Source of the DNA: Flexicrinis sp001567485
GTDB lineage: Bacteria > Chloroflexota > Anaerolineae > Aggregatilineales > Phototrophicaceae
NCBI GenBank assembly: GCA_030263635.1
Contig: SZPI01000001.1
Span: 5,889 to 69,888 of the forward strand
Direction: 5' to 3'
DNA length: 64,000 nucleotides
Each line of letters starts with the position of its first letter. Within the stretch, counting starts at the first letter, position 1. Below are positions 43,944 through 52,746 of this stretch, in pieces. The notes below the pieces were generated by a model, which saw only the letters and a list, made by a program, of their open reading frames with translations, was not told where the DNA came from and did no database searches. The translations under genes and the position numbers were made by a program.

Positions 43944-44267
43944 GTGAAGCGGTTGGCCCTGCTCATCCTGATCTTGGCAATTCTTGGTGCAGGCGGTACG
44001 CTGACGGCGCTGACAGGCTCGGACTGGTCGGCGACGGCGATGCCGGGCGCTAAAGTACAATGCGCCGATCCGGCGTGTTCGGTGTTCTTGGCTGAGCCGT
44101 GGCAGGCCGGTCAGTTGATCCTGCTGGTGGGGTTCATCCTGTTCAACATGATCGGAATCGGCGCGACGCTCGCGATCGTGCTGTGGTTCCTCAACAAGCA
44201 GGTGGCTACGGTTCGGGCGCAGCCCTCCGCCGACACGCAGAACACCGCCTCCATCGAAAAGGCGTGA
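43944..44267 (+). CDS. Small two-helix membrane protein of the heme A operon
   Basis: A 107-residue protein with an N-terminal transmembrane helix (residues 4-24), a loop of about 30 residues with two cysteines (VQCADPACSVF), and a second helix (about 57-82). A short polar tail follows. The GTG start has a GGGAGG site. The two loop cysteines would be extracytoplasmic and could form a disulfide. It precedes ctaA by 41 bases and probably takes part in cytochrome oxidase or heme A assembly. This is by context only; I do not recognise the family. Confidence 0.7.
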   Translation: MKRLALLILILAILGAGGTLTALTGSDWSATAMPGAKVQCADPACSVFLAEPWQAGQLILLVGFILFNMIGIGATLAIVLWFLNKQVATVRAQPSADTQNTASIEKA

Positions 44268-44308
44268 GGCCGCTGCCTCGGCGCTCGCGTGAGGGGAATA
44301 TCAAATCC

Positions 44309-45280
44309 ATGGCGAAACAGAGTCTTTCGCAGCGACCGCGCCTGTTCATCAGGCTTGCGCTGACGGTAACCGTACTGACGATTGCGCTGGTGGTCTTTGG
44401 CGCGGTCGTCCGCGTGACGGACAGCGGATTAGGGTGTAACCGCGACTGGCCCCTGTGCGGGGGCACCGTATTCCCGCCGCTGGATAATCTGACCGCGTGG
44501 ATCGAGTGGCTGCATCGATTGTTCGCCATCCTGATCGGCCTGCTGGGCGTCGGTATGTTGGTGGCGGCTGTGCGCGCGTTTCGTCAGCGTAACCGCGCGG
44601 TGTTGTACGGAACAGTCATCGCGGCAGTGCTGTTTCTGTTTCAGGCGTTCCTCGGCGCGCTGGTGGTCAAGCTCGACCTGCCGCCCACGATGGTGACGAT
44701 TCATCTCGGCACGGCGATGCTGCTGCTCGCGGCGCTGCTCTTTACCTATATCGGGGCGGTTTACCATCCGGCAATGAGCTACGGCCGCGATCACGTGAGC
44801 TGGCTGATGTTTGCGACGACAGGCGTGTCGCTGTTGATTATCCTCACCGGCGCGTTGGTGCGCGGTGGCGGGGCGACGCTGGCGTGCATGGATTGGCCGC
44901 TGTGTAACGGCGAAGCGTTCCCATTTGAACAAGGGCCGCTGCAAGTCGTACACATGACCCACCGCTATGCCGTCGTGGCGCTCGGTGTTCTGCTGGCGCT
45001 GCTGCTGTGGTACATCATTCGTTCCGGCCGGCCGTCGCTCATGCGAAAACTGATAGTCGCCGCTCTGGTCTGTTATGGGTTGCAAGCCGTGGTCGGGGCG
45101 CTGTTTGTCCTCGCGGCGGCGGCCCCGTTGTGGGGAACCTTGCATGTCGGTTTGGCAGCGTTGACATGGGCCGCACTCGTGCTGATCTTGATCGTCGAGG
45201 CCGTCAACACCGGTTGGTTGAAGTTCGATAATCGTGAGGCGGAATGGCATCCACTGTCCGGGAGCAAGCTCCCCAGCTAA
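44309..45280 (+). CDS. ctaA: Heme A synthase
   Basis: A 323-residue, eight-helix membrane protein of the COX15/CtaA family. It has GAVVRVTDSGLGCNRDWPLCGG and a second repeat GALVRGGGATLACMDWPLCNG. Both carry the loop cysteine pair. The four heme-ligand histidine regions (EWLHRLFA, TIHLGTA, HMTHRYAV, TLHVGLA) are present. It oxidises the C8 methyl of heme O to give heme A for aa3-type oxidases. ATG 44309 follows a GAGGGGA site; longer upstream frame lies in the small membrane protein gene. It overlaps ctaB by 37 bases. Confidence 0.94.
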   Translation: MAKQSLSQRPRLFIRLALTVTVLTIALVVFGAVVRVTDSGLGCNRDWPLCGGTVFPPLDNLTAWIEWLHRLFAILIGLLGVGMLVAAVRAFRQRNRAVLYGTVIAAVLFLFQAFLGALVVKLDLPPTMVTIHLGTAMLLLAALLFTYIGAVYHPAMSYGRDHVSWLMFATTGVSLLIILTGALVRGGGATLACMDWPLCNGEAFPFEQGPLQVVHMTHRYAVVALGVLLALLLWYIIRSGRPSLMRKLIVAALVCYGLQAVVGALFVLAAAAPLWGTLHVGLAALTWAALVLILIVEAVNTGWLKFDNREAEWHPLSGSKLPS

Positions 45281-46137
45281 GTGAGACGTTACGCAACTAT
45301 CTGGCGCTGGCGAAGCTCCGGATCGTTCTGCTGCTGGTATTTACAACGGTCACGGCGATGTTCATCGCGGCCGATGGCGCGCCGCGCGCCGACGTCATGA
45401 TCCTGACGACCTTCGGCGGGGCGCTTGCGGCGGCCGGCGCCAGCGCGATCAACCAGTTCTGGGATCGCGATATGGACGCCAAGATGTCGCGCACCTCGCG
45501 CCGTCCCATCCCATCCGGGCGTGTGTCGCCGACCAACGCCCTGATCTTCGGAATCGCGCTGATCGCGTGGGCGACGTTCATCCTCAGCATCGTGAACTGG
45601 CTCACCGCGTTGTTGGCGCTGGGCGGCGCGTTCTACTACGTCGTGATCTACACAATCCTGCTGAAGCGCAATACGGTCGTCAACATCTTGATTGGCGGTG
45701 GGGCAGGGGCGATGCCCGTGCTGGTCGGATGGGCGGCAGTCACCGGAACCATTGGGTTCGAGGCGCTCATCCTGTTTGCGATTGTGTTCTACTGGACGCC
45801 GCCGCACAGCTGGGCGCTGGCGCTCCTCGTCCACACCGATTACGCCCGCGCCGATGTCCCGATGATGCCGGTGGCGCGTGGTGAGGAGGCGACACGACAG
45901 CAGATTCTACTGTATTCGGTGCAGCTTCTGTTGGTGTCGGTGATGCCGTTCCTGTTCGGGACGCTGGGCGGAATCTACTTGCTCGGCGCGCTCGTGCTGG
46001 GCATCGGGCTGGTAGTGATGGCGGTTCGTTTGGTACGGCAGAAGGACAAGGCCATCGCGCGCGCGACGTACAAGTACAGCACGTCCTATCTCGCGTTTCT
46101 GTTTCTGTTGATGATTATCGACCGCATTTTGCTGTAG
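45244..46137 (+). CDS. ctaB: Protoheme IX farnesyltransferase (heme O synthase)
   Basis: A 297-residue UbiA-superfamily prenyltransferase with about nine transmembrane helices. The prenyl-diphosphate motif is NQFWDRDMDAKMSRTSRRPI, the second conserved loop YTILLKRNTVVNILIGGGAGAMPVLVGWAA, and the third YWTPPHSWALALL. It makes heme O from heme B, the step before CtaA. The long overlap with ctaA suggests tightly coupled expression. Confidence 0.95.
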   Translation: MASTVREQAPQLSETLRNYLALAKLRIVLLLVFTTVTAMFIAADGAPRADVMILTTFGGALAAAGASAINQFWDRDMDAKMSRTSRRPIPSGRVSPTNALIFGIALIAWATFILSIVNWLTALLALGGAFYYVVIYTILLKRNTVVNILIGGGAGAMPVLVGWAAVTGTIGFEALILFAIVFYWTPPHSWALALLVHTDYARADVPMMPVARGEEATRQQILLYSVQLLLVSVMPFLFGTLGGIYLLGALVLGIGLVVMAVRLVRQKDKAIARATYKYSTSYLAFLFLLMIIDRILL

Positions 46138-46190
46138 CGGATGCGGTGTCGGCCCTATGCGCGGGGCCGCCGAACGTCAGGAAATCCCGA

Positions 46191-46682
46191 ATGAACAACC
46201 AAACAATTCGCAAGACTTCGGTCTGGCCGGTCGTAGTCGCTGGCCTGTTTCTAGTCGGGTTTACCGTGCTGTTCGTCAGCGAACTGCTCCAGCTGAGCGG
46301 TGATGAGTCCAGCCTGCCCCCCGCCGGCGAAACGCTCACGGCGCAAACGTATCAGGATGTCGTGGATGTGCTGCTGGTGAATGCCGACGTCGAACGTGGC
46401 GCAGCGCTCGTTCAGCGTTATGGCTGCGTGGCATGTCATACCGGCGCAGGCGCAGATAACCGCTTGGCGCCGAACTGGGCCGGCCTACCCGATCGCGCCG
46501 CCGAACGCCACCCGCCGCTGTCCGCCGAGGCGTATCTCTACGAATCGATCGTGTATCCCCGCGCGGTCGATATCGAGGGGTATACTGGCACGATGCCGTT
46601 GATCTACGGAAGTCAAATTCCCGACGATGATCTCGGCAGCATCATCGCATATCTGATGACGTATCGGGGCGATTCGGATTGA
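46191..46682 (+). CDS. Membrane-anchored c-type cytochrome
   Basis: A 163-residue protein with an N-terminal transmembrane anchor (about residues 11-30) and one cytochrome c domain outside the membrane. The heme site is GCVACHTG (Cys79, Cys82, His83), and Met135 in GYTGTMPLIYG is the likely sixth ligand. It may donate electrons to a terminal oxidase, in line with the ctaA/ctaB genes upstream. ATG 46191 has an AGGAAA site; the stop overlaps the TTG start of rqcH by four bases. Confidence 0.9.
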   Translation: MNNQTIRKTSVWPVVVAGLFLVGFTVLFVSELLQLSGDESSLPPAGETLTAQTYQDVVDVLLVNADVERGAALVQRYGCVACHTGAGADNRLAPNWAGLPDRAAERHPPLSAEAYLYESIVYPRAVDIEGYTGTMPLIYGSQIPDDDLGSIIAYLMTYRGDSD

Positions 46683-48409
46683 ACCTCGACGCGCTGACCC
46701 TCTCGGCGCTGCTTGACGAATTGATGGACACCATCGTCGGTGGGCGCATTCAAGACGCCATCGACGTCAACGATGATTCAGTCGGCCTCGAAATCTACGC
46801 GGATCACCGGCGGCACTACCTGTACTTGAGCGCCGACCCGCAAACGCCGCGCGTGCATCTCGTGACCGACAAACTGCGGCGCGGCCGTTCGACGCCGACT
46901 CAGCTCGGGCTGCTGCTGCGACGCTATGCCGAGGGTGGAACGCTCGCCCACATCTCACAACCGCCGTGGGAGCGCGTGCTGCATTTCGAGATCATCGGCC
47001 CCGAAGGCGACTGCACGCTGATTATCGAGCCGATGGAACGGCGAGCGAACCTGCTTCTCGTTCAGGACGGTATCATCCGCGATTGCTTGCGCCGTGTCGG
47101 ATCATCCGAGAACCGTATGCGGGTGAGCCTGCCCGGAAAGCCGTATGTCGAACCTCCGCCGCAGTTGGGCAAAGTTGACCTGTTCGACGTTGACGAAGGG
47201 CAGATCGCCAGCCTGCTTGCCGCCAACACAGACCCCAAGCTCAAGGCGGCGCAGCTGCTCTCGCGGCGGGTGCTTGGCGCGTCACCGCTGCTCGCGCGCG
47301 AGATCGTCTTCACCGCGCATGGCGATGCCGACATACTCGCACAGCACGCCGACGCGGGCGCGTTGTTCGCGGCGTTGAGCGCGCTGGCGGGGCCGCTCAA
47401 AGCGCGCGAGTGGCAGCCCGGCATCGCCCATGACGAACGCGGGGTGACGGCGTTCAGCGTGTACCCGCTGACGCACTTGGACGGCTGGCAGCGCGTCGGC
47501 TCAGTGAGCGAGGCGCTGTCGACGTATTACGGCGCGCCGGTTGGCCCGGAAGCCTATACCGCCGCCAAAGCGCCGATCCGCGCGATCATCGACGAGGCGA
47601 CTGCACGCGTATCCGCCAAGCTTGCGTCACTCAACGCGTCGATGACCGACGACAGCGAGCGCGAACTGCTCAAGCTGTCGGGCGAACTGGTGCTGGCCTA
47701 TCAATACGCGATTCAGCCCGGTCAAACCGTGTTCAAGGCGGAATACGAGTCCGACAAGCCTCCGCTGTCGATCACACTTAATCCCGACTTGACGCCGGTC
47801 GAGAATGCGCAGGCGTATTTCGCCCGTTACAACAAGGCCAAGCGTGCGCTTGAGGACGTCCCCGGCCTGATCGCTGATACCGATGCGGCGCTTCAGCAGC
47901 TTGCGCAGCTTCAGACCGACCTCGATCTCGCGTCGAATTGGCCGGAGATCGACGAGGTTCAGTCGGCGTTGATGGCGGCCGGATTCGCGCGGCGCGGTAC
48001 GTTGAAGCGGCTTGGCGGCGGGGTCAGCAGCGGGCCACTACGATTGGTCACGCGCGACGGATTTGTCATTTGGGTGGGCCGCAACAGCCGTCAAAATGAT
48101 CTTGTGACGTTCGGCAAGGGCAGCCCGGAGGACGTGTGGCTGCATGTGCGCGGCGTGCCCGGCGCGCATGTGGTCATCAAGATGGACGGCCGCGTGATCC
48201 CTGACGAAGTTACCGCCGTTGCCGCGTCGATCGCTGCGCATTACAGCGCTAAACGCGGTGAATCGAAAGCGCCGGTGGACGTTACCCGCGTAAAATACGT
48301 CAAAAAGATCAAAGGTGCCGCGGCCGGGTTAGTGACGTATCGCAACGAAACCACGCTGACGGTCAGCGCGCAGTCTGAAAAGGCGTTCGAGAAGGAGTTG
48401 ATGTTGTGA
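46679..48409 (+). CDS. rqcH: NFACT-family protein, RqcH type
   Basis: A 576-residue NFACT protein. The N-terminal NFACT-N domain (LLDELMDTIVGGRIQDAIDV, FEIIGPEGDCTLIIEPMERRANLLLV, GSSENRMRVSLPGKPYV) is followed by a helical and coiled-coil middle (about 300-440). The C-terminal NFACT-R/DUF814 domain has DGFVIWVGRNSRQNDLVTFGKGSPEDVWLHVRGVPGAHVVIK. RqcH binds stalled 50S subunits and adds C-terminal alanine tails. Start TTG 46679, in an overlap with the cytochrome stop; TTG is the only start close to the family N terminus. Confidence 0.9.
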   Translation: MNLDALTLSALLDELMDTIVGGRIQDAIDVNDDSVGLEIYADHRRHYLYLSADPQTPRVHLVTDKLRRGRSTPTQLGLLLRRYAEGGTLAHISQPPWERVLHFEIIGPEGDCTLIIEPMERRANLLLVQDGIIRDCLRRVGSSENRMRVSLPGKPYVEPPPQLGKVDLFDVDEGQIASLLAANTDPKLKAAQLLSRRVLGASPLLAREIVFTAHGDADILAQHADAGALFAALSALAGPLKAREWQPGIAHDERGVTAFSVYPLTHLDGWQRVGSVSEALSTYYGAPVGPEAYTAAKAPIRAIIDEATARVSAKLASLNASMTDDSERELLKLSGELVLAYQYAIQPGQTVFKAEYESDKPPLSITLNPDLTPVENAQAYFARYNKAKRALEDVPGLIADTDAALQQLAQLQTDLDLASNWPEIDEVQSALMAAGFARRGTLKRLGGGVSSGPLRLVTRDGFVIWVGRNSRQNDLVTFGKGSPEDVWLHVRGVPGAHVVIKMDGRVIPDEVTAVAASIAAHYSAKRGESKAPVDVTRVKYVKKIKGAAAGLVTYRNETTLTVSAQSEKAFEKELML

Positions 48410-49227
48410 GCAAGCACGGTTTTGACAGCGCCGACCTACGGATCAAGCCCGGCCAGCCGGTCAAGCTCAGCCAGTTCGACGCGCAGGGGGACGGCAGTCT
48501 CGATAAAGACAAGACGAAGGCGCTCACGGAGACGCTGCACGATGAGCTGTATCAGCTCCAGTCCCGCCTTTACGCTGAGGGCAAACAGTCCCTGCTCGTC
48601 GTCTTGCAAGCGATGGATGCGGGCGGCAAGGATGGGACGATCAAGTCCGTTTTTCGCGGCTTGAATCCGCAAGGCGTCGTGGTGACGCCGTTCAAAGTCC
48701 CCACGCCGGCTGAACTCGCGCACGACTTCCTGTGGCGCGTCCATCAGCGCACGCCGGCTAAGGGGCAGATCGGCATCTTTAACCGGAGCCACTACGAAGA
48801 CGTGCTGGTTGTACGGGTCAATCAACTCGTGCCAGAGAAAGTGTGGCGCGCCCGTTATGACCAGATCAACGCGTTCGAGCAGATGCTCTCCGAAGCTGGC
48901 ACGCGGATCGTCAAGTTCTATCTGCACATCAGCAGAGACGAGCAGAAAGAGCGCCTCGTTGACCGTCTCAACAGCCCGGACGAACAGTGGAAGTTCAGCA
49001 CCAGCGATCTGCCCGTGCGCGAACGTTGGGACGATTACATGCAGGCGTACGAGGAGGTATTGAAGCGGTGCAGCACGGAAAGCGCGCCGTGGTACGTCAT
49101 ACCGGCTAACCGCAAGTGGCAGCGGAACTACTTCGTCACGCGCATCCTGATCGAGACGCTCAAAGATATGAACCCGAAGTATCCCAAACCCGAGCCGGGC
49201 TTGGACAAGGTCGTTATTCCGGACTGA
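48406..49227 (+). CDS. ppk2: Polyphosphate kinase 2 family protein
   Basis: A 273-residue PPK2-family P-loop enzyme. It has VLQAMDAGGKDGTIKSVFRGLNPQGV (Walker A type loop), the HDFLWRVHQRTPAKGQIGIFNRSHYEDVLVVRV lid region in two parts, a conserved basic segment SRDEQKERLVDRL, and WYVIPANRKWQRNYFV. PPK2 enzymes move phosphate between polyphosphate and nucleotides (NMP or NDP). The sequence type resembles class III proteins, but substrate choice is not certain. It overlaps rqcH by four bases and ends in a convergent 14-base overlap with the GT9 gene. Confidence 0.92.
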   Translation: MSKHGFDSADLRIKPGQPVKLSQFDAQGDGSLDKDKTKALTETLHDELYQLQSRLYAEGKQSLLVVLQAMDAGGKDGTIKSVFRGLNPQGVVVTPFKVPTPAELAHDFLWRVHQRTPAKGQIGIFNRSHYEDVLVVRVNQLVPEKVWRARYDQINAFEQMLSEAGTRIVKFYLHISRDEQKERLVDRLNSPDEQWKFSTSDLPVRERWDDYMQAYEEVLKRCSTESAPWYVIPANRKWQRNYFVTRILIETLKDMNPKYPKPEPGLDKVVIPD

Positions 49228-50395
49228 TGGCCGTAACGCGCCGCGCCGCTTCGAGGACGCTGCCCACGGTGATGTCGGTTACGCACGGGTGATATTCGGG
49301 CAGGTCGGATCCCCAATCCAGCACCCCACAGCCCAAGCAGGCGATGTCGGAGGTCAAGATCGCGTGCCGGTCGGGCGGCCCCCACGTGCCGAATTCATAC
49401 ACGCGGGCCGGGCCAAACAGCGCCACGGTCGGCGTGTTGACCGCGGACGCGAGGTGAATCGGCCCACTGTCTGGCCCCAGCACGACCAACGCGCGCGCGA
49501 ACAGCGCGGCGAGCGCGCCGAGGCTTGTGTCTCCTGCGGCAACGACGGCGTGCGCCGTCATCAATTCGGCGATGTGCCGGGTCATCGTCAGTTCGTGTTC
49601 GCGGCCTGTCAGCACGATCGTGGCGTCTAGCTGCTCGCAGAGTAGATCACCGACGCGCGCCCAGCGCTCGTCCGTCCACTGTTTCGTCCACGTTCCGCTG
49701 CCGGGATGGATGCACACGATACGCGCATCGGGCGGCAGTCCGTGGCGATGAAGCAGCTCCGAGGCATCATCGTCATCGAGGCGGGAGAAGGAGAAGTTCA
49801 GCCCAAGTGTCTCGGCACGAACCGGGCCTGTCCACGACTCGACCAACTGTAAACCGTTGACGACTGCGTGCGCGTTTTGAAACGGGATTCGTTCGTTCAG
49901 GAACGGAGCGACATCCGGCAGATCGAACCCGATCCGGCGGCGGATTCCGGCGAGATGCGCGAGCATCGCCCCCCACCAGTGATCGGGCCGGAGGATCACG
50001 GCGCTGTCGTAGCCGATCTTGCGCAGCATCCGGCTTGTTCTGATGGCCTGTACGTATGGCGAATGCGTGTGCTCTTCCTCCGACCGGCCAAAACCGGGGA
50101 AGGGGAGCGTCAGCACGCGGTTGAGTTCTTTGACGTTCTCAAGCACAGGAGCGGCCCACGGCCCGACGAGCGCGTGCAGTTCGAGGTCGGGGCGGGCGGC
50201 TTTGAGCGCGCGGATCGCCGGCAGCGTCAGGAGCATATCTCCGACGTGATCGGGCCGGATGAGCAGCACGCGGCGGCTTGGGCGCATCGGCATGAAGCGG
50301 ATGCGCGCGACCACGCTGAGCAGCCTCCGACGCACAAGATGTTTCAACGGCGGCTTGCGAAACGCCTCGCTGAGGGCGATGTTGCGGGCGGCCAA
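49214..50395 (-). CDS. Glycosyltransferase family 9 (heptosyltransferase-like)
   Basis: A GT-B glycosyltransferase of about 393 residues. It has RRVLLIRPDHVGDMLLTLPAIRALK at the N-terminal fold, the acceptor-side RPDHWWGAMLAHLAGIRRRIGFD, and the donor-side IHPGSGTWTKQWTDERWARVGD, VVAAGDTSLGALAALFARA and GPDSGPIHLASAVNTPTVALFGP. Members transfer heptose or other sugars to surface glycans. The start is uncertain: TTG 50395 lies seven bases after the upstream GT4 stop, while ATG 50293 is the first ATG near the fold. Part of a surface-glycan operon. Confidence 0.88.
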   Translation of the reverse strand: MAARNIALSEAFRKPPLKHLVRRRLLSVVARIRFMPMRPSRRVLLIRPDHVGDMLLTLPAIRALKAARPDLELHALVGPWAAPVLENVKELNRVLTLPFPGFGRSEEEHTHSPYVQAIRTSRMLRKIGYDSAVILRPDHWWGAMLAHLAGIRRRIGFDLPDVAPFLNERIPFQNAHAVVNGLQLVESWTGPVRAETLGLNFSFSRLDDDDASELLHRHGLPPDARIVCIHPGSGTWTKQWTDERWARVGDLLCEQLDATIVLTGREHELTMTRHIAELMTAHAVVAAGDTSLGALAALFARALVVLGPDSGPIHLASAVNTPTVALFGPARVYEFGTWGPPDRHAILTSDIACLGCGVLDWGSDLPEYHPCVTDITVGSVLEAARRVTAISPE

Positions 50396-50402
50396 TGTCT
50401 CT

Positions 50403-51617
50403 CTATCCAACTGCGGCCTCCCGATAGGCGCTGGCAAGCGGGGCGGCAATGGCTTGCCAAGAATACGAGTCTCTGACGACCGAAGCAGCGCGCTGCCGTA
50501 TCGCGGCCCAGCGCCCCGGATCCGCCAGCACGTCGATAACCCGCTGCGCGAATGAGTCGGCATCGTCGGCGATCAGCATACTCTTGCGCGCATTCTCCGT
50601 CAGCCCCGCCGCGCCGATTGTGGTCGATACGATTGCACAGCCCGCCGCCATCGCTTCCAGCAGCTTGAGGCGGGTGCCGCTGCCCATCCGAAGCGGTGCG
50701 ACATAGACGGCCGCCGCGGCGAGATACGGCTCGACCGCTGGCACGAAGCCGGTGATGGACACGCTGTCGACGGTGCGCAGGCGGTCGAGGCGGCTGTGCG
50801 GCTGCTGTCCAACGATCATGAACTGCGCGTCTGGAATGCGCGCGCGCACGGCAGGCAGGACGTCGTCGGCGAACCACAGCGCGGCGTCGACGTTCGGCCG
50901 ATAGTCCATTTTACCGGTGAACACGATTGTGTTCGGAAGCACGTTCGGTGCGGGCGTGATGTCGGCGTAGTCTGGGGGATCAATGGCGCTTGGGACGATG
51001 CAGATCGGGCGACCCGCGCCTAACGTTTTGAGCGCGTTGGCATCCTCCTGCGACACCGCGATCACGAGGTCGGACTGTGCCATCACCGCGCGTTCGAACG
51101 ACGCGATACGGTGCGACTGTACCCACGAATAGGCGGCCATCGGCCAGTGCCGTATTTCGGACGCGTCGATCCCGGCGATCACGCGCTGAAGCTGAAACTC
51201 GGCGTTGAACGTATCGAATACGCGTTTGAGCGACGGCGCAGTATCACGGACGATCCGGAGCGCCCACGCCATCTCGATGCCCTCGGCCTGCACGACATCG
51301 AACTGGCCGTGCTTCAGCATCGCTCGCAGCGCGGTCGTATAGCCGTCTGACGCGAGCCGGCCAGCGATGTCGGCCTGTCCTGTCAGCAGGGCGCGGATAC
51401 GCTGCGCGGACGTGCGCCGCGGCGGATCACAGATATGCACGACGCTGCACAAATCACCCAACGGTGTCGATTTCCAGCCGGCGGCAGGATCACCGTAAGT
51501 CAGCAGCGATACGGTGTGTCCGAGGCTGTGCAGCGCGCGGATTAGGCCCAGCACGCGCAGCGCGCCGCCGGATGTGGCGGGGTAGGGCAGCGCGGACGTC
51601 AGGAGCAGCACGTTCAT
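50403..51617 (-). CDS. Glycosyltransferase family 4
   Basis: A 404-residue GT-B enzyme. The N-terminal domain starts VLLLTSALPYPATSGGALRVLGLIRAL. The donor-binding half has FTGKMDYRPNVDAALWF, FMIVGQQPHSRLDRL, ITGFVPAVEPYLAAAAVYVAPL and GSGTRLKLLEAMAAGCAIVSTT, with the conserved Glu. It transfers a sugar from an NDP-sugar to an unknown glycan. ATG 51617 overlaps the preceding stop by four bases and gives the expected fold start. The frame is open much further upstream, but inside the neighbouring gene. Confidence 0.9.
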   Translation of the reverse strand: MNVLLLTSALPYPATSGGALRVLGLIRALHSLGHTVSLLTYGDPAAGWKSTPLGDLCSVVHICDPPRRTSAQRIRALLTGQADIAGRLASDGYTTALRAMLKHGQFDVVQAEGIEMAWALRIVRDTAPSLKRVFDTFNAEFQLQRVIAGIDASEIRHWPMAAYSWVQSHRIASFERAVMAQSDLVIAVSQEDANALKTLGAGRPICIVPSAIDPPDYADITPAPNVLPNTIVFTGKMDYRPNVDAALWFADDVLPAVRARIPDAQFMIVGQQPHSRLDRLRTVDSVSITGFVPAVEPYLAAAAVYVAPLRMGSGTRLKLLEAMAAGCAIVSTTIGAAGLTENARKSMLIADDADSFAQRVIDVLADPGRWAAIRQRAASVVRDSYSWQAIAAPLASAYREAAVG

Positions 51618-52714
51618 GCAGCCACCACACGGCGATACGTTTCCATCGCAATTTGCGCAGATCGCCCCCACGTGAACTGCGCCGAACGTCGAAGCCCCGC
51701 TTGCCGCTGATCGTCCAGCCACGCCGTGTCCGGGGCCGAGACGCGGCAGATCGCATCGCAGATCGACTGCGGGTCGTCGGGGTTGACGAGGAGTCCGACC
51801 CCATCGACCACTTCGGGAAGCGAGCCGCGGTCGCTCACAATCGGGATCGTGCCGCACGCCATCGCTTCGAGGGCGGGCAGCCCGAACCCCTCATAATGCG
51901 CGGGCAGAATCAACGCGCGCGCGCCGCTGTAGAAGGCCGGGAAAGCGGCCCACGGCGCGCCGGGGATATGCACGACGCCGGGCGTTGTGTGTATGGCGGT
52001 CATGGCGCGTTCCGCGAGCCAGCCCTCCTCACCGACGATGACCAGCGGCGGAATGTCCGCGACCGATTCGCGCGCGATCCGGTAGCCTTCGCATAAGCCC
52101 TCGATGTTCTTACGCGGCCCGATCGTGCCGACGAACAGCAGATACCCCGGAGTCAGGCTGAAGCCCGCCAAGCCTTGTGTGAGTTCGCTGCCGTCCATAG
52201 GATAAAACGCCGGATCGACGCCGTGATACTGCACGGTGATCCTGTCCGGACGGACGTTCAACAGACGGATCAAGTCGTCACGGGTGGCGCTGCTCACGGC
52301 GAGGATATGATCGGCGCGCTCGACCGCCCACGCGATCTGATCGTTGTAGTAGCGCTGACTGTCGGCCGTCATCTGCTGTGGATACATCAGAAACGCGAGG
52401 TCGTGTACGGTGATGACGTGCCGCCGGCCCCCGTGCCACGGCGGGATGAAGTCCGGGCTGTGGAGCACATCGAAGCGCGCGCGAAGCAGCTCGGCGGACA
52501 GCGCGATGCGTTCCAGCCGATGATGAGGCGGCGTCCATGCGGTCAAATGCGGCAGGCGCGGGTCGATCGGCTCGCGGGCGCGCCGGCTTTGGATGATCGT
52601 CATCTGCTCAGGTGGGTGCATATCCGCAATGGCGGATGCGAGCGCGCGGATATAGGTTGAAGTCCCACCGGCGCGGTAGGCGGTAAGTCGGGCGTCGAGG
52701 CCGATTCGTGTCAT
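51614..52714 (-). CDS. Glycosyltransferase family 4 (mannosyltransferase-like)
   Basis: A 366-residue GT-B enzyme. It has IGLDARLTAYRAGGTSTYIRALASA, DVLHSPDFIPPWHGGRRHVITVHDLAFLMYP in two parts, AVSSATRDDLIRLLNV, LFVGTIGPRKNIEGL and the donor site HYEGFGLPALEAMACGTIPIVSDRGSLPEV. This resembles mannosyltransferases of O-antigen and exopolysaccharide clusters. ATG 52714 is chosen from fold alignment; longer frame upstream covers an intergenic stretch and the next gene. Its stop overlaps the next GT4 gene by four bases. Confidence 0.9.
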   Translation of the reverse strand: MTRIGLDARLTAYRAGGTSTYIRALASAIADMHPPEQMTIIQSRRAREPIDPRLPHLTAWTPPHHRLERIALSAELLRARFDVLHSPDFIPPWHGGRRHVITVHDLAFLMYPQQMTADSQRYYNDQIAWAVERADHILAVSSATRDDLIRLLNVRPDRITVQYHGVDPAFYPMDGSELTQGLAGFSLTPGYLLFVGTIGPRKNIEGLCEGYRIARESVADIPPLVIVGEEGWLAERAMTAIHTTPGVVHIPGAPWAAFPAFYSGARALILPAHYEGFGLPALEAMACGTIPIVSDRGSLPEVVDGVGLLVNPDDPQSICDAICRVSAPDTAWLDDQRQAGLRRSAQFTWGRSAQIAMETYRRVVAA

Positions 52715-52746
52715 GCGCGTAGTATACGGTGTGCAGCCATAGGCGG

